DNA from: Anaerotardibacter muris
Lineage (GTDB): Bacteria > Actinomycetota > Coriobacteriia > Coriobacteriales > Eggerthellaceae
Direction of reading: 5' to 3'
DNA length: 64,000 bases
Assembly (NCBI RefSeq): GCF_943192915.1
Contig: NZ_CALPCD010000005.1
Location: 105,997 to 169,996, forward strand
The first letter of the stretch is position 1; each line of letters opens with the position of its first letter. Both the position numbers and the translations under genes were made by a program. This document shows, piece by piece, positions 19,101 through 27,263 of this stretch. Below the pieces are notes generated by a model, which saw nothing but the letters and a program-made list of their open reading frames with translations, ran no database searches and was not told the origin of the DNA.

Positions 19101-19705
19101 ATAAGGCAAAGCACCTGAAGCACCGTGAGCACGATAGCGAATCCGCCAGCTTCACTGGCGAAGAACACCATCTTGATGAGCAGCACGAGCGGAGCGACCA
19201 CCAGCGAGATGGCTTCAGCGATACGGATGATGGGCAGATAACGACCAACGACACCCTGATATTCAGTCTGGACGCGAGAGCTGTCATAGTGCGTGACCAA
19301 GATGATCTTGCGACGCTTGTTCGCGTTCGCGATGGAGGTGGGATTGTACTTCGCTACAACGTTTTGGCTCACGCCGTTGCGCAAGAAGCGAGAAAGGATG
19401 GGCTTGCCAAGAGCTTCGCACGCGAAGAGCACTGCGATGAGCAGACTGATGATGAAACAAGGAATGGAAAGAACGGGGAGGATGACTGCAAGGAGGGTAC
19501 AGAGGAAGGCGACAGCGAAACAGATGAGACGAACCGTATTGCCGTTCGACGCACAGGACACGTCTTCGACCACGGTGGAAAAGCCGGCGCTCTTCTGAAG
19601 TTCGTCCGCGATGTAGAGGGCCGCTTGCTGTTCCTCTTCCGTGCCCGCGGGACGTGGTCCGATTTCTTGGGAAAGATGTGCGATATCGTCCATCATTTCA
19701 GCCAT
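16124..19705 (-). CDS. Membrane M28-like metallopeptidase split by a very long disordered insert
   Basis: 1193 residues from the ATG at 19705 (GAGAGGG upstream; frame open to 19804). Residues 1-240 and 1035-1193 together make an M28 aminopeptidase-like domain: THYD (His139, Asp141), NNDAAG (Asp226), GAEE (Glu1061-1062), NLEG (Glu1088). The last zinc ligand, His in the usual HTxxDT motif, is Ala in ASLSDTLENV. Four hydrophobic helices (about 56-93 and 163-210) put it in the membrane. Between about 243 and 1034 lies an acidic, Glu/Val/Ala-rich, low-complexity insert with two basic patches (SRRSAQKNN; GRLFGRFGKKKK). Active or not is open. Confidence 0.75.
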   Translation of the reverse strand: MAEMMDDIAHLSQEIGPRPAGTEEEQQAALYIADELQKSAGFSTVVEDVSCASNGNTVRLICFAVAFLCTLLAVILPVLSIPCFIISLLIAVLFACEALGKPILSRFLRNGVSQNVVAKYNPTSIANANKRRKIILVTHYDSSRVQTEYQGVVGRYLPIIRIAEAISLVVAPLVLLIKMVFFASEAGGFAIVLTVLQVLCLIVMALPLASVIKTRFSPYNEAANNDAAGVAVLLDVARTVGNGLVSAEEMAERAEQAGVEIHGEEAAREAGVMPEDVEVTYQVRPRDAQMTPEESLAAAKAAIAALTGKPVADKVPLSDISSRLVQHGEFFDTEEDVAAAAPHFEVEEENEARLYTPPRQDAASANAPSSAAPAAKSTESQASAAAGSEETEAPESFVRESVEALQPGLTGMDSSYQKQVPSWAKAAQEKAHANKPDLANASSVSRSRFADAPAAKMSDAARRRDNTPGTVFDRAGEASEATDEENVARETIQQPESELSKRLAALRSEIDSAADAAAPALKAEVAEEVVVDDQPVSAEPVFVEEEIQEDPVLIEDVEPHRQTTVEVIEQEEARTSARARSSRRSAQKNNIGGFFGRASSMVNSVSSKVANLKGNRGHEDDVYDEYDEYEDDVVLVEETFGDVEGHTVSMPPIDVMQIEDDHAIETVALDEAVAEETYEDQGAEQEIYEEEPVVAEAQFVEIEQPAAEPVSPIMGMEEMTSDLPQIQQETVTTEDDDQPDRHVIVLPDVIAPVANNMEGAKQRAPMAADPDRTQPQAPALLSNMLPQIGDDGAPVRVSTGVETVQSRTVVKPLGGLDLPDFNTNDFERIVPETVTSVQSTLTIPAIPPIEDATAAAGSAGSTGSFATVTNELVEESVSEADFVEDADDSVFEEGFTQTGAFAGPDYVEMPQSRVGRLFGRFGKKKKQQEEQSIREWVDVDSSYEARAVGKERGSWESFRNEDETDIFEMDFEETDDGRDWNGGAFSLQSLRNRVSGTPEDADVEVDEFAEIGVVQGRGSVKRSVPKDVKITEEINNEMRLLRDFRHPDIDTEVWFVALGAEEALNSGMRAFIDEHHDELKGAIIVNLEGLGAGQFSFIDEEGEYRPTKVSSRMKRLLRQASERSRVPFETSKLLSRNTAAHVAAQRGFQAMTLAGMDDNQTAYYASLSDTLENVEPATLEQNSRFVLELLKSV

Positions 19706-19902
19706 AAAATGCCCTCTCGTGCTTCTTCTCAAATTCCTTGATTCCCAAACCCTTCGCAACAGGCGAAGAGATACGTTCTTTGCGCAAAAAATACACGATT
19801 TCAAGTATACGCTATTTAGGTATGCAACCGACCCTCGAACTAGAATCTGTTCAATTTGAGTTTTGGGCGGTTTTACTGTGCATTCCCTCGCCTGAGCGAA
19901 TG

Positions 19903-21249
19903 CTATTTCTGGGTCTCGTTGCCCAGATATGAGCGCAGGAAGGAATCGTAGCCACCCACGTCACTACGGAGCTTCGTAAGCTGTTCATCGAGGCTCGCAG
20001 ATTCCTGCGTATAGGCTTCGATGAGAGGCTGCGCGAATGGATCGGGGAACGATTTTGCCAGCTCGACTGCCTCGCGGTCTGCAGCGTTGTACCGATCGTT
20101 ATTGCTCTCGGCGGTCTGACGATCCTGAATGAGGATCGCTTCGTTCGAGAGCAAGCCAAATCCAATCTCCTCTAGACGTTTTGCCAGGTAATCCGTATAG
20201 ATGGCGAAATCGCCGTTAGGGAATCGTTCGATCACTTCATTCAGTGCAGTCTGAGCTTCTTCGAGCTTCGTTCGAGCTTCCATGAGCCATTCGGTCGACT
20301 GTGCGACGGTCTCGGGCGAAGTGTTCTTCACCGCGCTCGCACCCTGAGCGAGCAGTGATTGCGCGTCATCGATATTGGTCTCCATCAGCTCCATTCCATC
20401 GAGCGAACGCTTCGCATTGATGTCAACGGCGAGCTTCTGGTCTGCAAGCTGGAGCATTGTTTCACGTGAAACAATGGTATTGCGCGCGGTCTCTGCCGCT
20501 TCCTTGTCCGCACTCGTGCTCTCTATGGCATCATTGGCGCGATCCGCATAGGTCTTGGCCTTTTGCAACAGATCGAGCGCTCCAGGAATTTGAGACTGGA
20601 GCTCTTCGGCACGCGCAATGGTGTCCTCTCCGAAGGGTTGCGAGAAGAATTCGTCGATGGCGACCAGCGTCTGATCGCTCTGCTCGATGTAGGAGCATGC
20701 TTCATTGATGAGCTCGCGGTTCGAACGGTTCTTCTCGTATTCCTGATAGGCCCAGGTGCCGCCAATGGATGCAAGGACCGCTACCACCAACACCACCAGC
20801 GCCATGCTGATGAAGCGGCTGCGGGCACGGCGCTTCTGCCTGCGTCCGATCTCGGCATGAGCTTCAGCGCTGAAGCCCGATGCGTTGGGCAAGAAAGGAA
20901 CTTCCTCTTGTTTGCGTCCGAAGCGCTTTTGCGCTGGCTGAGCATGCTTTCCCCGCGAGGAAGCTGCCTGCTGAACTGGGGTCGCCGGAGCGTTATTGCC
21001 TTGTTGATCGCTGGTGAGCGCATCTTTGAGAGCGGCGTTCTCGCCACTACCGAGCGCCATAGAAGGCCCGAACCCTTCGTAGCTGCCTTTGTTCTTCCGA
21101 CGAAAACGGGCGAACAGACCGCGACCGTTTGACGAATGTGCCGATTTGTTATCGAGCACGCTGAAAGAGATCTCGTTGGGACGGCCCTGCGAGATCTCGA
21201 CCAGATGCAAGGAGTCCTGCTCGTTATTGTTGCGCTTTGATCTCTTCAA
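19903..21249 (-). CDS. Hypothetical membrane-anchored coiled-coil protein
   Basis: 448 residues. A disordered basic N-terminus (about 1-150, including GLFARFRRKNKGSYEGF), one membrane helix (about 150-170, ALVVLVVAVLASIGGTWAY), then a roughly 270-residue extracytoplasmic region rich in helix and Glu/Gln/Ala, likely coiled coil. Its start overlaps the 3' end of dinG by 26 bases. A perfect parS site lies inside the coding sequence. Function not recognised; the shared G-LF-x-RF basic motif with the M28-like protein just downstream hints at a common partner. Confidence 0.75.
   Translation of the reverse strand: MKRSKRNNNEQDSLHLVEISQGRPNEISFSVLDNKSAHSSNGRGLFARFRRKNKGSYEGFGPSMALGSGENAALKDALTSDQQGNNAPATPVQQAASSRGKHAQPAQKRFGRKQEEVPFLPNASGFSAEAHAEIGRRQKRRARSRFISMALVVLVVAVLASIGGTWAYQEYEKNRSNRELINEACSYIEQSDQTLVAIDEFFSQPFGEDTIARAEELQSQIPGALDLLQKAKTYADRANDAIESTSADKEAAETARNTIVSRETMLQLADQKLAVDINAKRSLDGMELMETNIDDAQSLLAQGASAVKNTSPETVAQSTEWLMEARTKLEEAQTALNEVIERFPNGDFAIYTDYLAKRLEEIGFGLLSNEAILIQDRQTAESNNDRYNAADREAVELAKSFPDPFAQPLIEAYTQESASLDEQLTKLRSDVGGYDSFLRSYLGNETQK
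20458..20473. promoter_or_regulatory. parS centromere site 3 (inside a gene)
   Basis: TGTTTCACGTGAAACA, a perfect 16-bp match to the bacterial parS consensus, within the 448-residue protein gene and about 13 kb from the origin region. Confidence 0.92.
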
Positions 21250-24211
21250 TGATCTCGTCCATGGTCAACGAAACGATGTTCTTGGTGGGCAATGAATTGA
21301 GGAACTTCCTCCCATAAGACTTGGTGAGCAGGCGTTTGTCCGCCAACACCACGATGCCTTTATCGGTAGACGTGCGAATGAGCCTTCCTACCGCTTGCTT
21401 GATGGAGATGACAGCCTGCGGAAGCGAGTAATGCGACCAAGCGCGACTGTCGTGAAGTTCGCGCTCACAAGAGAGCGGATCGGTTGGCAGACCGAAAGGT
21501 AACTTAGGAATGACCACGCCTTTTAGGGTCGATCCAGGTGCGTCGAAACCCTCCCAGAAGCTCTTGAGCGCAAAAAGGCTCAGGTGTTCGTCTTTGAGGA
21601 AATCATCGCGCAAACCTTTCACGGAGACTCCCCATTTTTGACAGACCAATCGCAATCCTGCTGCCTTTATCTGGGGATTCACACCATCGAAGCAGCGCTC
21701 CATCTCCTTACGATTGGTGAAGAGCGTCAACATCGAGCCCCCCTGTGCCAGATGCAGTCGAGCAAGGAACTGCTCTAGTGTGGGCAAATATGCCGAATCT
21801 TGCGGTTCAGGCATGTCGGTGGGTAAATAAACGCGCATGTTCGTATCGAAATCGTAGCTCGATTCGATCTGCAGCACTTCGGTGGGCTTTTCAGGATCGC
21901 TCGCAAGGCCAAGCGCATTCACGAAAGAATCGAACGAATTATCCACCGAGAGCGTGGCCGAGGTATATATGACCGTATCGGTCTCGGGATAGAACGATTC
22001 ATCCAGATTCTGACCCACGTTCAATGGTTGAGACAAGAACGTGTCTTTGAGCTGGTCTTTCGAACGATTGAGACGCACCGAATAGACGCGATTGTCCTTG
22101 TTCGTGAAGAAGATCGTCTCAATCGATTCATAGAGCTCGCGCAATTCAAGAGCGAGCAGAGCGATCTCGCGCTGAGGGCCCGAAGAATGTTCGAGTTCTT
22201 CGAAATATGCGACCACATCGCGGATGGCTTTGATCATCTTCTCGAGCGTCTCGAGCATGGACTTCGCGCAGCCTACTACCCCTTGGTAGACAGAACTGGC
22301 GCGAATCTCATCGTTGAGCCACAGATCAAGATATTCATAGCTTTGGTTCTTCTTGCGCGTATCGAAATAGAGGAGATCCTTCACGCTCAAACAATACTCT
22401 TCGGCAGCGATAGCGAATGCCACGCCAGCGTTGCGCGCCTTCGAGAGCAGCGAGGATAAGAGCGTATGAGCTTCTTGGCCCACTTCCACACGTTCTGCGC
22501 GAATGAGCGGATTATAGCGCGCGGAATCCGAGGTCAACCGCCGAATGATGCTCTTTACGAAATCAGACGAAAGACCTGTTGAGAACGCATGGCGCGCTTC
22601 TTCTTCTGCGTTGTGCGCCTCATCGACCACCCAGTAGCGAATGGGCGGCAGCAAGCCGTGCTCGAAACGCGCATCCCAGAATAGTAGGCTATGATTCGTG
22701 ATGACGATGTCGCAATGTTGTGCCCGATCACGGGCGCCATGAACGAAACAGGTCTTGCCGAAGAAGGGACATTTCCTGCGTAAGCACTCCGTGCTCGTAG
22801 AGGCGATGCGATAGCGCGGTAAGGCGCGGAAATTCAGCTTGAGCCCATCAAGATCGTCATAATCGGTTTGCTCGATGAATGAGAGCAACGTGGCCAGAGC
22901 TGGCGCCTGATCGACCATCTGATTGTTCACCAAGATCTCTTGTGGACCACGAGCATTCACTTGTTCGATCTTGCGCAGGCAAGGATAGTGAGTGAAGCCC
23001 TTGAGCGACGCGAAAGTAACGCCTAAAGCTTCCTTGAGCAGCGGTAATTCCTTGTTGATGAGCTGGTCGAGCAACGTGTTGGTCTTCGTAGCAACACCTG
23101 TAGTGACACCGTTCTCCCTTGCGAGCAGAGCGAGCGGCAACAAGTATGCCATGGACTTTCCAACACCCGTGCCCGCCTCGATGGCGGCATTCTGACCGGT
23201 GCGCAAGGCATGCTGGATAGAAAGCGCCATGAGCTTTTGGGGTTCGCGGGGCTCATAATCTTCGTAGAGGCCGCCCAAGATCCCGCCCGGTTCGAATGCA
23301 TTAGCAAGCTCTTCATCGCTCACGAATTTGAGCGGGCGACCCCCCTCTTCTTCCTGTTCAGCGATGTTCTCTGTGAAACATTCCAAGGGTTCATCGTGGG
23401 ATGATGCTAGCGTTGGTCGCTGCGTGCTGTTCTCAGGCTGGAGCAGAGCAACATCTGCGCGACGCGATCTGGCCAGTGAGTAATCAGGAGCATCAGGGTT
23501 CGCTAGCTCCTTGAACGCGTATACCGTATTCCAGCGCTCGACATCAGCCATGTTCGCGATGTGCTTCACCAGCGATTCGGGCATCTTGGCCACTGCAGCC
23601 AATAAGATGCGATAGACCAGGCATGTTGCAGCCACATCGTCATCGGCGCGGTGGGTCGAATCTGCTCCACCGAAGGCGCGAACCAGATCGAGCAAACGAT
23701 GGGAGTTGAGCCGTGGCAAGGCGATGCGTGCTAGGTCGAGCGAGTCGATCCAGATGTTATCCTTCAGCGCTTCGCCCGCTTTGCGCTTCGTTACGAACGT
23801 GCGGTCAAAACCCACATTATGCGCGACCACCAGTGAGTCGCCAACAAAGTCGACCAGACCAGCAAGGGCGGTATCTGGGTCTGGCGCATCGGCCACATCT
23901 TCAGCGTGAATATTCGTAAGATATGCAACTTCATCAGGTATTTCTTTTCCTGGATTCACGAAGGTGACATACCACTCCACTATCTCGCCAAAACGCATGC
24001 GCGCAGCCGCGATCTGAATGAGCTCGTCGTGATTGAAAGAAAACCCCGTGGTCTCGGTATCGAGCACCACCACGTCTTCATCGAGCGCGCCGAACTGGTT
24101 CGCTTCGGCATATTCCTTCAAGGAAGCGTAGCGCTCGACGATGCGATCAGGGGTATTTTCGAGAATGTATGTTTTAAGCCGTGACTCAGCGGTCTTGTTT
24201 TGTTTTTCCAT
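21224..24211 (-). CDS. dinG: DinG-type ATP-dependent helicase fused to a DnaQ-like exonuclease
   Basis: 995 residues. N-terminal 3'-5' exonuclease domain: VVLDTETTGFSF (ExoI, DxE), AHNVGFDRTF (ExoII) and HRADDDVAAT (ExoIII). Then an XPD/DinG superfamily 2 helicase: EAGTGVGKSMAYLLP (Walker A), a Cys cluster including CLRRKCPFFGKTC for a [4Fe-4S] site, VVDEAHN (DEAH), and C-terminal KSFWEGFDAPG, QAVGRLIRT. It likely unwinds R-loops or damaged DNA. Same architecture as Gram-positive DinG. Confidence 0.93.
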   Translation of the reverse strand: MEKQNKTAESRLKTYILENTPDRIVERYASLKEYAEANQFGALDEDVVVLDTETTGFSFNHDELIQIAAARMRFGEIVEWYVTFVNPGKEIPDEVAYLTNIHAEDVADAPDPDTALAGLVDFVGDSLVVAHNVGFDRTFVTKRKAGEALKDNIWIDSLDLARIALPRLNSHRLLDLVRAFGGADSTHRADDDVAATCLVYRILLAAVAKMPESLVKHIANMADVERWNTVYAFKELANPDAPDYSLARSRRADVALLQPENSTQRPTLASSHDEPLECFTENIAEQEEEGGRPLKFVSDEELANAFEPGGILGGLYEDYEPREPQKLMALSIQHALRTGQNAAIEAGTGVGKSMAYLLPLALLARENGVTTGVATKTNTLLDQLINKELPLLKEALGVTFASLKGFTHYPCLRKIEQVNARGPQEILVNNQMVDQAPALATLLSFIEQTDYDDLDGLKLNFRALPRYRIASTSTECLRRKCPFFGKTCFVHGARDRAQHCDIVITNHSLLFWDARFEHGLLPPIRYWVVDEAHNAEEEARHAFSTGLSSDFVKSIIRRLTSDSARYNPLIRAERVEVGQEAHTLLSSLLSKARNAGVAFAIAAEEYCLSVKDLLYFDTRKKNQSYEYLDLWLNDEIRASSVYQGVVGCAKSMLETLEKMIKAIRDVVAYFEELEHSSGPQREIALLALELRELYESIETIFFTNKDNRVYSVRLNRSKDQLKDTFLSQPLNVGQNLDESFYPETDTVIYTSATLSVDNSFDSFVNALGLASDPEKPTEVLQIESSYDFDTNMRVYLPTDMPEPQDSAYLPTLEQFLARLHLAQGGSMLTLFTNRKEMERCFDGVNPQIKAAGLRLVCQKWGVSVKGLRDDFLKDEHLSLFALKSFWEGFDAPGSTLKGVVIPKLPFGLPTDPLSCERELHDSRAWSHYSLPQAVISIKQAVGRLIRTSTDKGIVVLADKRLLTKSYGRKFLNSLPTKNIVSLTMDEIIEEIKAQQ

Positions 24212-24276
24212 ACTGGTAAGACTATCATTTATACGGAGTTTGACCGCCCACTATCAGATGAGACCGAGGAGAAAAC

Positions 24277-24921
24277 ATGTCAGAGATCGGATATTTCGGG
24301 ACCTACACTGACTTTTCGTGCCCCGACCGCAAGGCGGCTTCAGGCTTCATGGGTGCAGACAACCTGGTTGGCGACCCTTACACCATCGAAATGGATTACT
24401 CTGGCTCGAAGCGCCAAGCATGGATCGTGAATCCGTTCGGCTTTCGCATGGGCGTGCTTTCAGAGAAGATAGCGCAAAAGATCGACGTGTACGAAGCGAA
24501 GGGCTGGCGCGTTGTGGCGCTGCTCGCCTGTGTGATATTCACAGAAGAGCCGAAGCCGGGTACCTTTTCGGGGCAAGTCGCACTCTTCGCTTATGACCCA
24601 GCGCACGAAGAAGCGTTCTCCGCGTTCGTGAAGACCATTGGAGAGCAACTGGCAAAGGGAGTCCGCCCCGCTATCGATCTAGGCGCAGACGGCGTCTCAC
24701 GCGTTCTCTCGAGCAAAGGGTCGTGGGTACCTACAGGACGCGTACCAATGCCTTCGGTGAAGAAAGGTTCGATCATCTTGAAGAGCGAGCGCTCTTCTAC
24801 GGACAAGCTGGTTGCTCAAGCGCGTAAGAGCCGAGTAGGCTGCACGGTTGCAAGCTGGGGTTTCATCATCGTTGTGGTTGCTGCCATCATCTTCGCGATG
24901 CGATCTTGCGGCGTATTCTAG
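24277..24921 (+). CDS. Hypothetical protein with a C-terminal membrane anchor
   Basis: 214 residues, plus strand. A soluble part of about 180 residues containing GYFGTYTDFSCPDRK and EKIAQKIDVYEAKGWRVVALL, then one hydrophobic helix (WGFIIVVVAAIIFAM) and a short CGVF end. GAGGAG lies in front of the ATG. Not recognised. Divergent from dinG and convergent with ddl. Confidence 0.65.
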   Translation: MSEIGYFGTYTDFSCPDRKAASGFMGADNLVGDPYTIEMDYSGSKRQAWIVNPFGFRMGVLSEKIAQKIDVYEAKGWRVVALLACVIFTEEPKPGTFSGQVALFAYDPAHEEAFSAFVKTIGEQLAKGVRPAIDLGADGVSRVLSSKGSWVPTGRVPMPSVKKGSIILKSERSSTDKLVAQARKSRVGCTVASWGFIIVVVAAIIFAMRSCGVF

Positions 24922-24997
24922 CTGATCATCGAGCCAAACATCTCCGGCCAAATATCTTTTCTACTGGCTACATGGCGCCCTATAGGGCTTCCCTGCA

Positions 24998-25945
24998 CTA
25001 CGCATTAGCGAGCGCGTCTTCGATCAGATATACGCACAGGTCTGTGAAGCTCATGCCAATACTGCTTGCTGCGTCAGGTAAAAGCGAGGTGGCGGTCATG
25101 CCAGGGATGGTGTTGGTCTCTAGGGCCCAGAAGTTTCCGTTCTCATCCAGAAGCAGGTCCGTGCGCGAAACACCTTCACATTCAAGACCCTGATGCGCCA
25201 AAAGAGCTATTTCCTGGGCCTTTTGCGTCAATTCATCAGAAAGCGGAGCAGGGCAAACATGCTTGGAACCGCCTTCGGCATACTTGGATTCGAAATCGTA
25301 GAATTCGTTGATGGGAATGATCTGGATAACGGGAAGCACTTGTGGCTGCTGCGTCCCGAGCACACCGACCGTGTACTCCACGCCCTCAATGAGCGTTTCG
25401 ACCAGCACTTTATCGTCGATCTGGAACACATTTTCCAGCGCTTCTTCGATCTGCTCGAGGCCGTCGCACAGGTATACGCCCAGTGCGCTGCCTTCAGTGG
25501 CCGCCTTGATCACGCAGGTGGTGCCGAAGTCACGCACGACCTCTTCTGCAGACATATCATCCGGGCTTTCGAGCAAGATCGACTTCGGCGTAGGAACGCC
25601 CACTCGTTCATAGACGGTCTTGGTCTTCGCTTTATCGATCGCTGTAGCGCTCGACCACACATTCGGACCCGTATAAGGAAGTTCGAGGATCTCGAGCATT
25701 CCTTGGATGGTGCCGTCTTCGCCCAATTTCCCATGGAGCGCCAAGAAGGCCACGTCATAGTTCCCGCTCACTAGTCTTACCAGGTCATCCTTACTTGCTG
25801 GATCGATCTGGGTAACGTTGAAGCCTGCCTCTACCAAGGCATCGTGAACAGCCTTGCCTGATGCGAGCGAGATCTCGCGCTCTCCGCTCTTGCCGCCAGC
25901 AAGAAGAGCTACGGACGTTTCTTGAGGAATAACCGTGACAGCCAT
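24998..25945 (-). CDS. ddl: D-alanine--D-alanine ligase
   Basis: 315 residues, ATP-grasp enzyme that makes the D-Ala-D-Ala end of peptidoglycan precursors. Signatures: LLAGGKSGEREISL at the N-terminus, HGKLGEDGTIQG (first ligase signature), IKAATEGSALGV loop, and SRTDLLLDENGNFWALETNTIPGMT (second signature with ATP/Mg ligands). The omega-loop keeps ESKY with the Tyr of D-Ala-D-Ala ligases rather than a VanA-type change, so normal specificity is expected. Confidence 0.95.
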   Translation of the reverse strand: MAVTVIPQETSVALLAGGKSGEREISLASGKAVHDALVEAGFNVTQIDPASKDDLVRLVSGNYDVAFLALHGKLGEDGTIQGMLEILELPYTGPNVWSSATAIDKAKTKTVYERVGVPTPKSILLESPDDMSAEEVVRDFGTTCVIKAATEGSALGVYLCDGLEQIEEALENVFQIDDKVLVETLIEGVEYTVGVLGTQQPQVLPVIQIIPINEFYDFESKYAEGGSKHVCPAPLSDELTQKAQEIALLAHQGLECEGVSRTDLLLDENGNFWALETNTIPGMTATSLLPDAASSIGMSFTDLCVYLIEDALANA

Positions 25946-26086
25946 TGAACTCGCTTTCTGAGATGAGCTGAGTTGGGTGCGCTGTGAAGCGCGAAGGACA
26001 CTTTGAGTATAACAAACCTCGTGGCACTGCCCTATTACGCTTTATAATTGCCCTAGCAATTGTCTTCGAACTACGAGCGGGAGCCC

Positions 26087-27136
26087 ATGCCAACACCGAT
26101 CAAATCACTTTCATTTGCTGCGATCTATGAACTATGCGAGCAGTTGGGGCAGCCGAAATACCGGGCTGACCAGCTGATCCAATGGCTCTTCGTGAAGCAG
26201 GCATCCAGCTATGATGAGATGACGAACCTGCCGAAAGCCTTTCGTGAAGCACTTGCCAAGGATTATCCGCTCATTCCAGCAAAGCTGATCGACAAGCAGA
26301 TCTCGAATGATGGAACGCGCAAGTATTGCTTTGAGCTAGCTGATGGAGCGCGCGTGGAATCGGTCGGCATTCCAGTCTTCAAAGAAGGTTCCGATGGTGA
26401 TCTGCGATCGCTCACCGTATGCTTTTCGACACAAGTAGGTTGTCCCATGGCATGCGCATTCTGCGCTACCGGCACCGAAGGCCTCACACGCGACCTTTCA
26501 TCAGGGGAAATGGTGGATCAAGTCGCTTTCATCCAAGATGATTTCAACGCTCGTGTTTCCCATGTGGTCTCGATGGGTCAAGGCGAGCCGTTCCTGAACT
26601 ACGACGCTACGATCGAAGCGCTCGATCTCTTGAATTCAAAGAAGGGCTTCGGCATCGGTGCACGCCACATCACTGTTTCGACCTGCGGGATCATTCCTGG
26701 TATAGAACGCCTGGCAGAAGATCCTCATCAGTACACGCTGGCCGTTTCTCTTCATTCAGCTGAGCAAGTCATCCGAGACATGCTCATGCCACGCTGCAGC
26801 GCTCAAACCCTCCCCCAACTCAAGCAAGCTTTGCAGTTCTACCAAGAAAAGACTGGTCGTCGCGTGAGCTTCGAGTATTTGATGATAAACGGGGTGAACG
26901 ACACGGATGCGGCGCTCGAATCCTTGATCGAATTCTCTCGTGGCATCATGTGCCATGTGAACCTCATCCCTTTGAATGACGTGGATCATTCAGCTTTCAA
27001 GCCCAGCTCAAAGGACATGATCACCCACTGGAAAAACGTGCTCACCCGTGTTGGGATCGAGACCACCATCCGCAACTCGCGCGGTTCGGACATAGATGGC
27101 GCTTGCGGACAGCTCAAGAACAAGCTCCTCTCTTGA
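26087..27136 (+). CDS. rlmN: 23S rRNA (adenine2503-C2)-methyltransferase RlmN
   Basis: 349 residues from the ATG at 26087 (GGGAG upstream). Radical-SAM enzyme: GCPMACAFCATG holds the CxxxCxxC cluster ligands, MGQGEPFLNYD and the C-terminal DIDGACGQL Cys used as the methyl-carrying/thiyl residue. It methylates A2503 of 23S rRNA and A37 of some tRNAs. Plus strand, convergent with parB, sharing a terminator. Confidence 0.96.
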   Translation: MPTPIKSLSFAAIYELCEQLGQPKYRADQLIQWLFVKQASSYDEMTNLPKAFREALAKDYPLIPAKLIDKQISNDGTRKYCFELADGARVESVGIPVFKEGSDGDLRSLTVCFSTQVGCPMACAFCATGTEGLTRDLSSGEMVDQVAFIQDDFNARVSHVVSMGQGEPFLNYDATIEALDLLNSKKGFGIGARHITVSTCGIIPGIERLAEDPHQYTLAVSLHSAEQVIRDMLMPRCSAQTLPQLKQALQFYQEKTGRRVSFEYLMINGVNDTDAALESLIEFSRGIMCHVNLIPLNDVDHSAFKPSSKDMITHWKNVLTRVGIETTIRNSRGSDIDGACGQLKNKLLS

Positions 27137-27213
27137 ACTGGACAGATCATGACAGATTCCTCTTCGCCCTATAGCCCCGAGTCAGGAGCAAGCATCCCAA
27201 AGACTCCCCTTTC

Positions 27214-27243
27214 ATAAGAAAAGCCCCTGAACAGGGGCTTTGG
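27214..27243. terminator. Terminator between rlmN and parB
   Basis: Stem AAGCCCCTG/CAGGGGCTT with a 2-base loop; T-rich tail on the minus strand (for parB) and a short one on the plus strand (rlmN). Confidence 0.75.
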
Positions 27244-27263
27244 TCAGTCTATGTTCGATGCGC

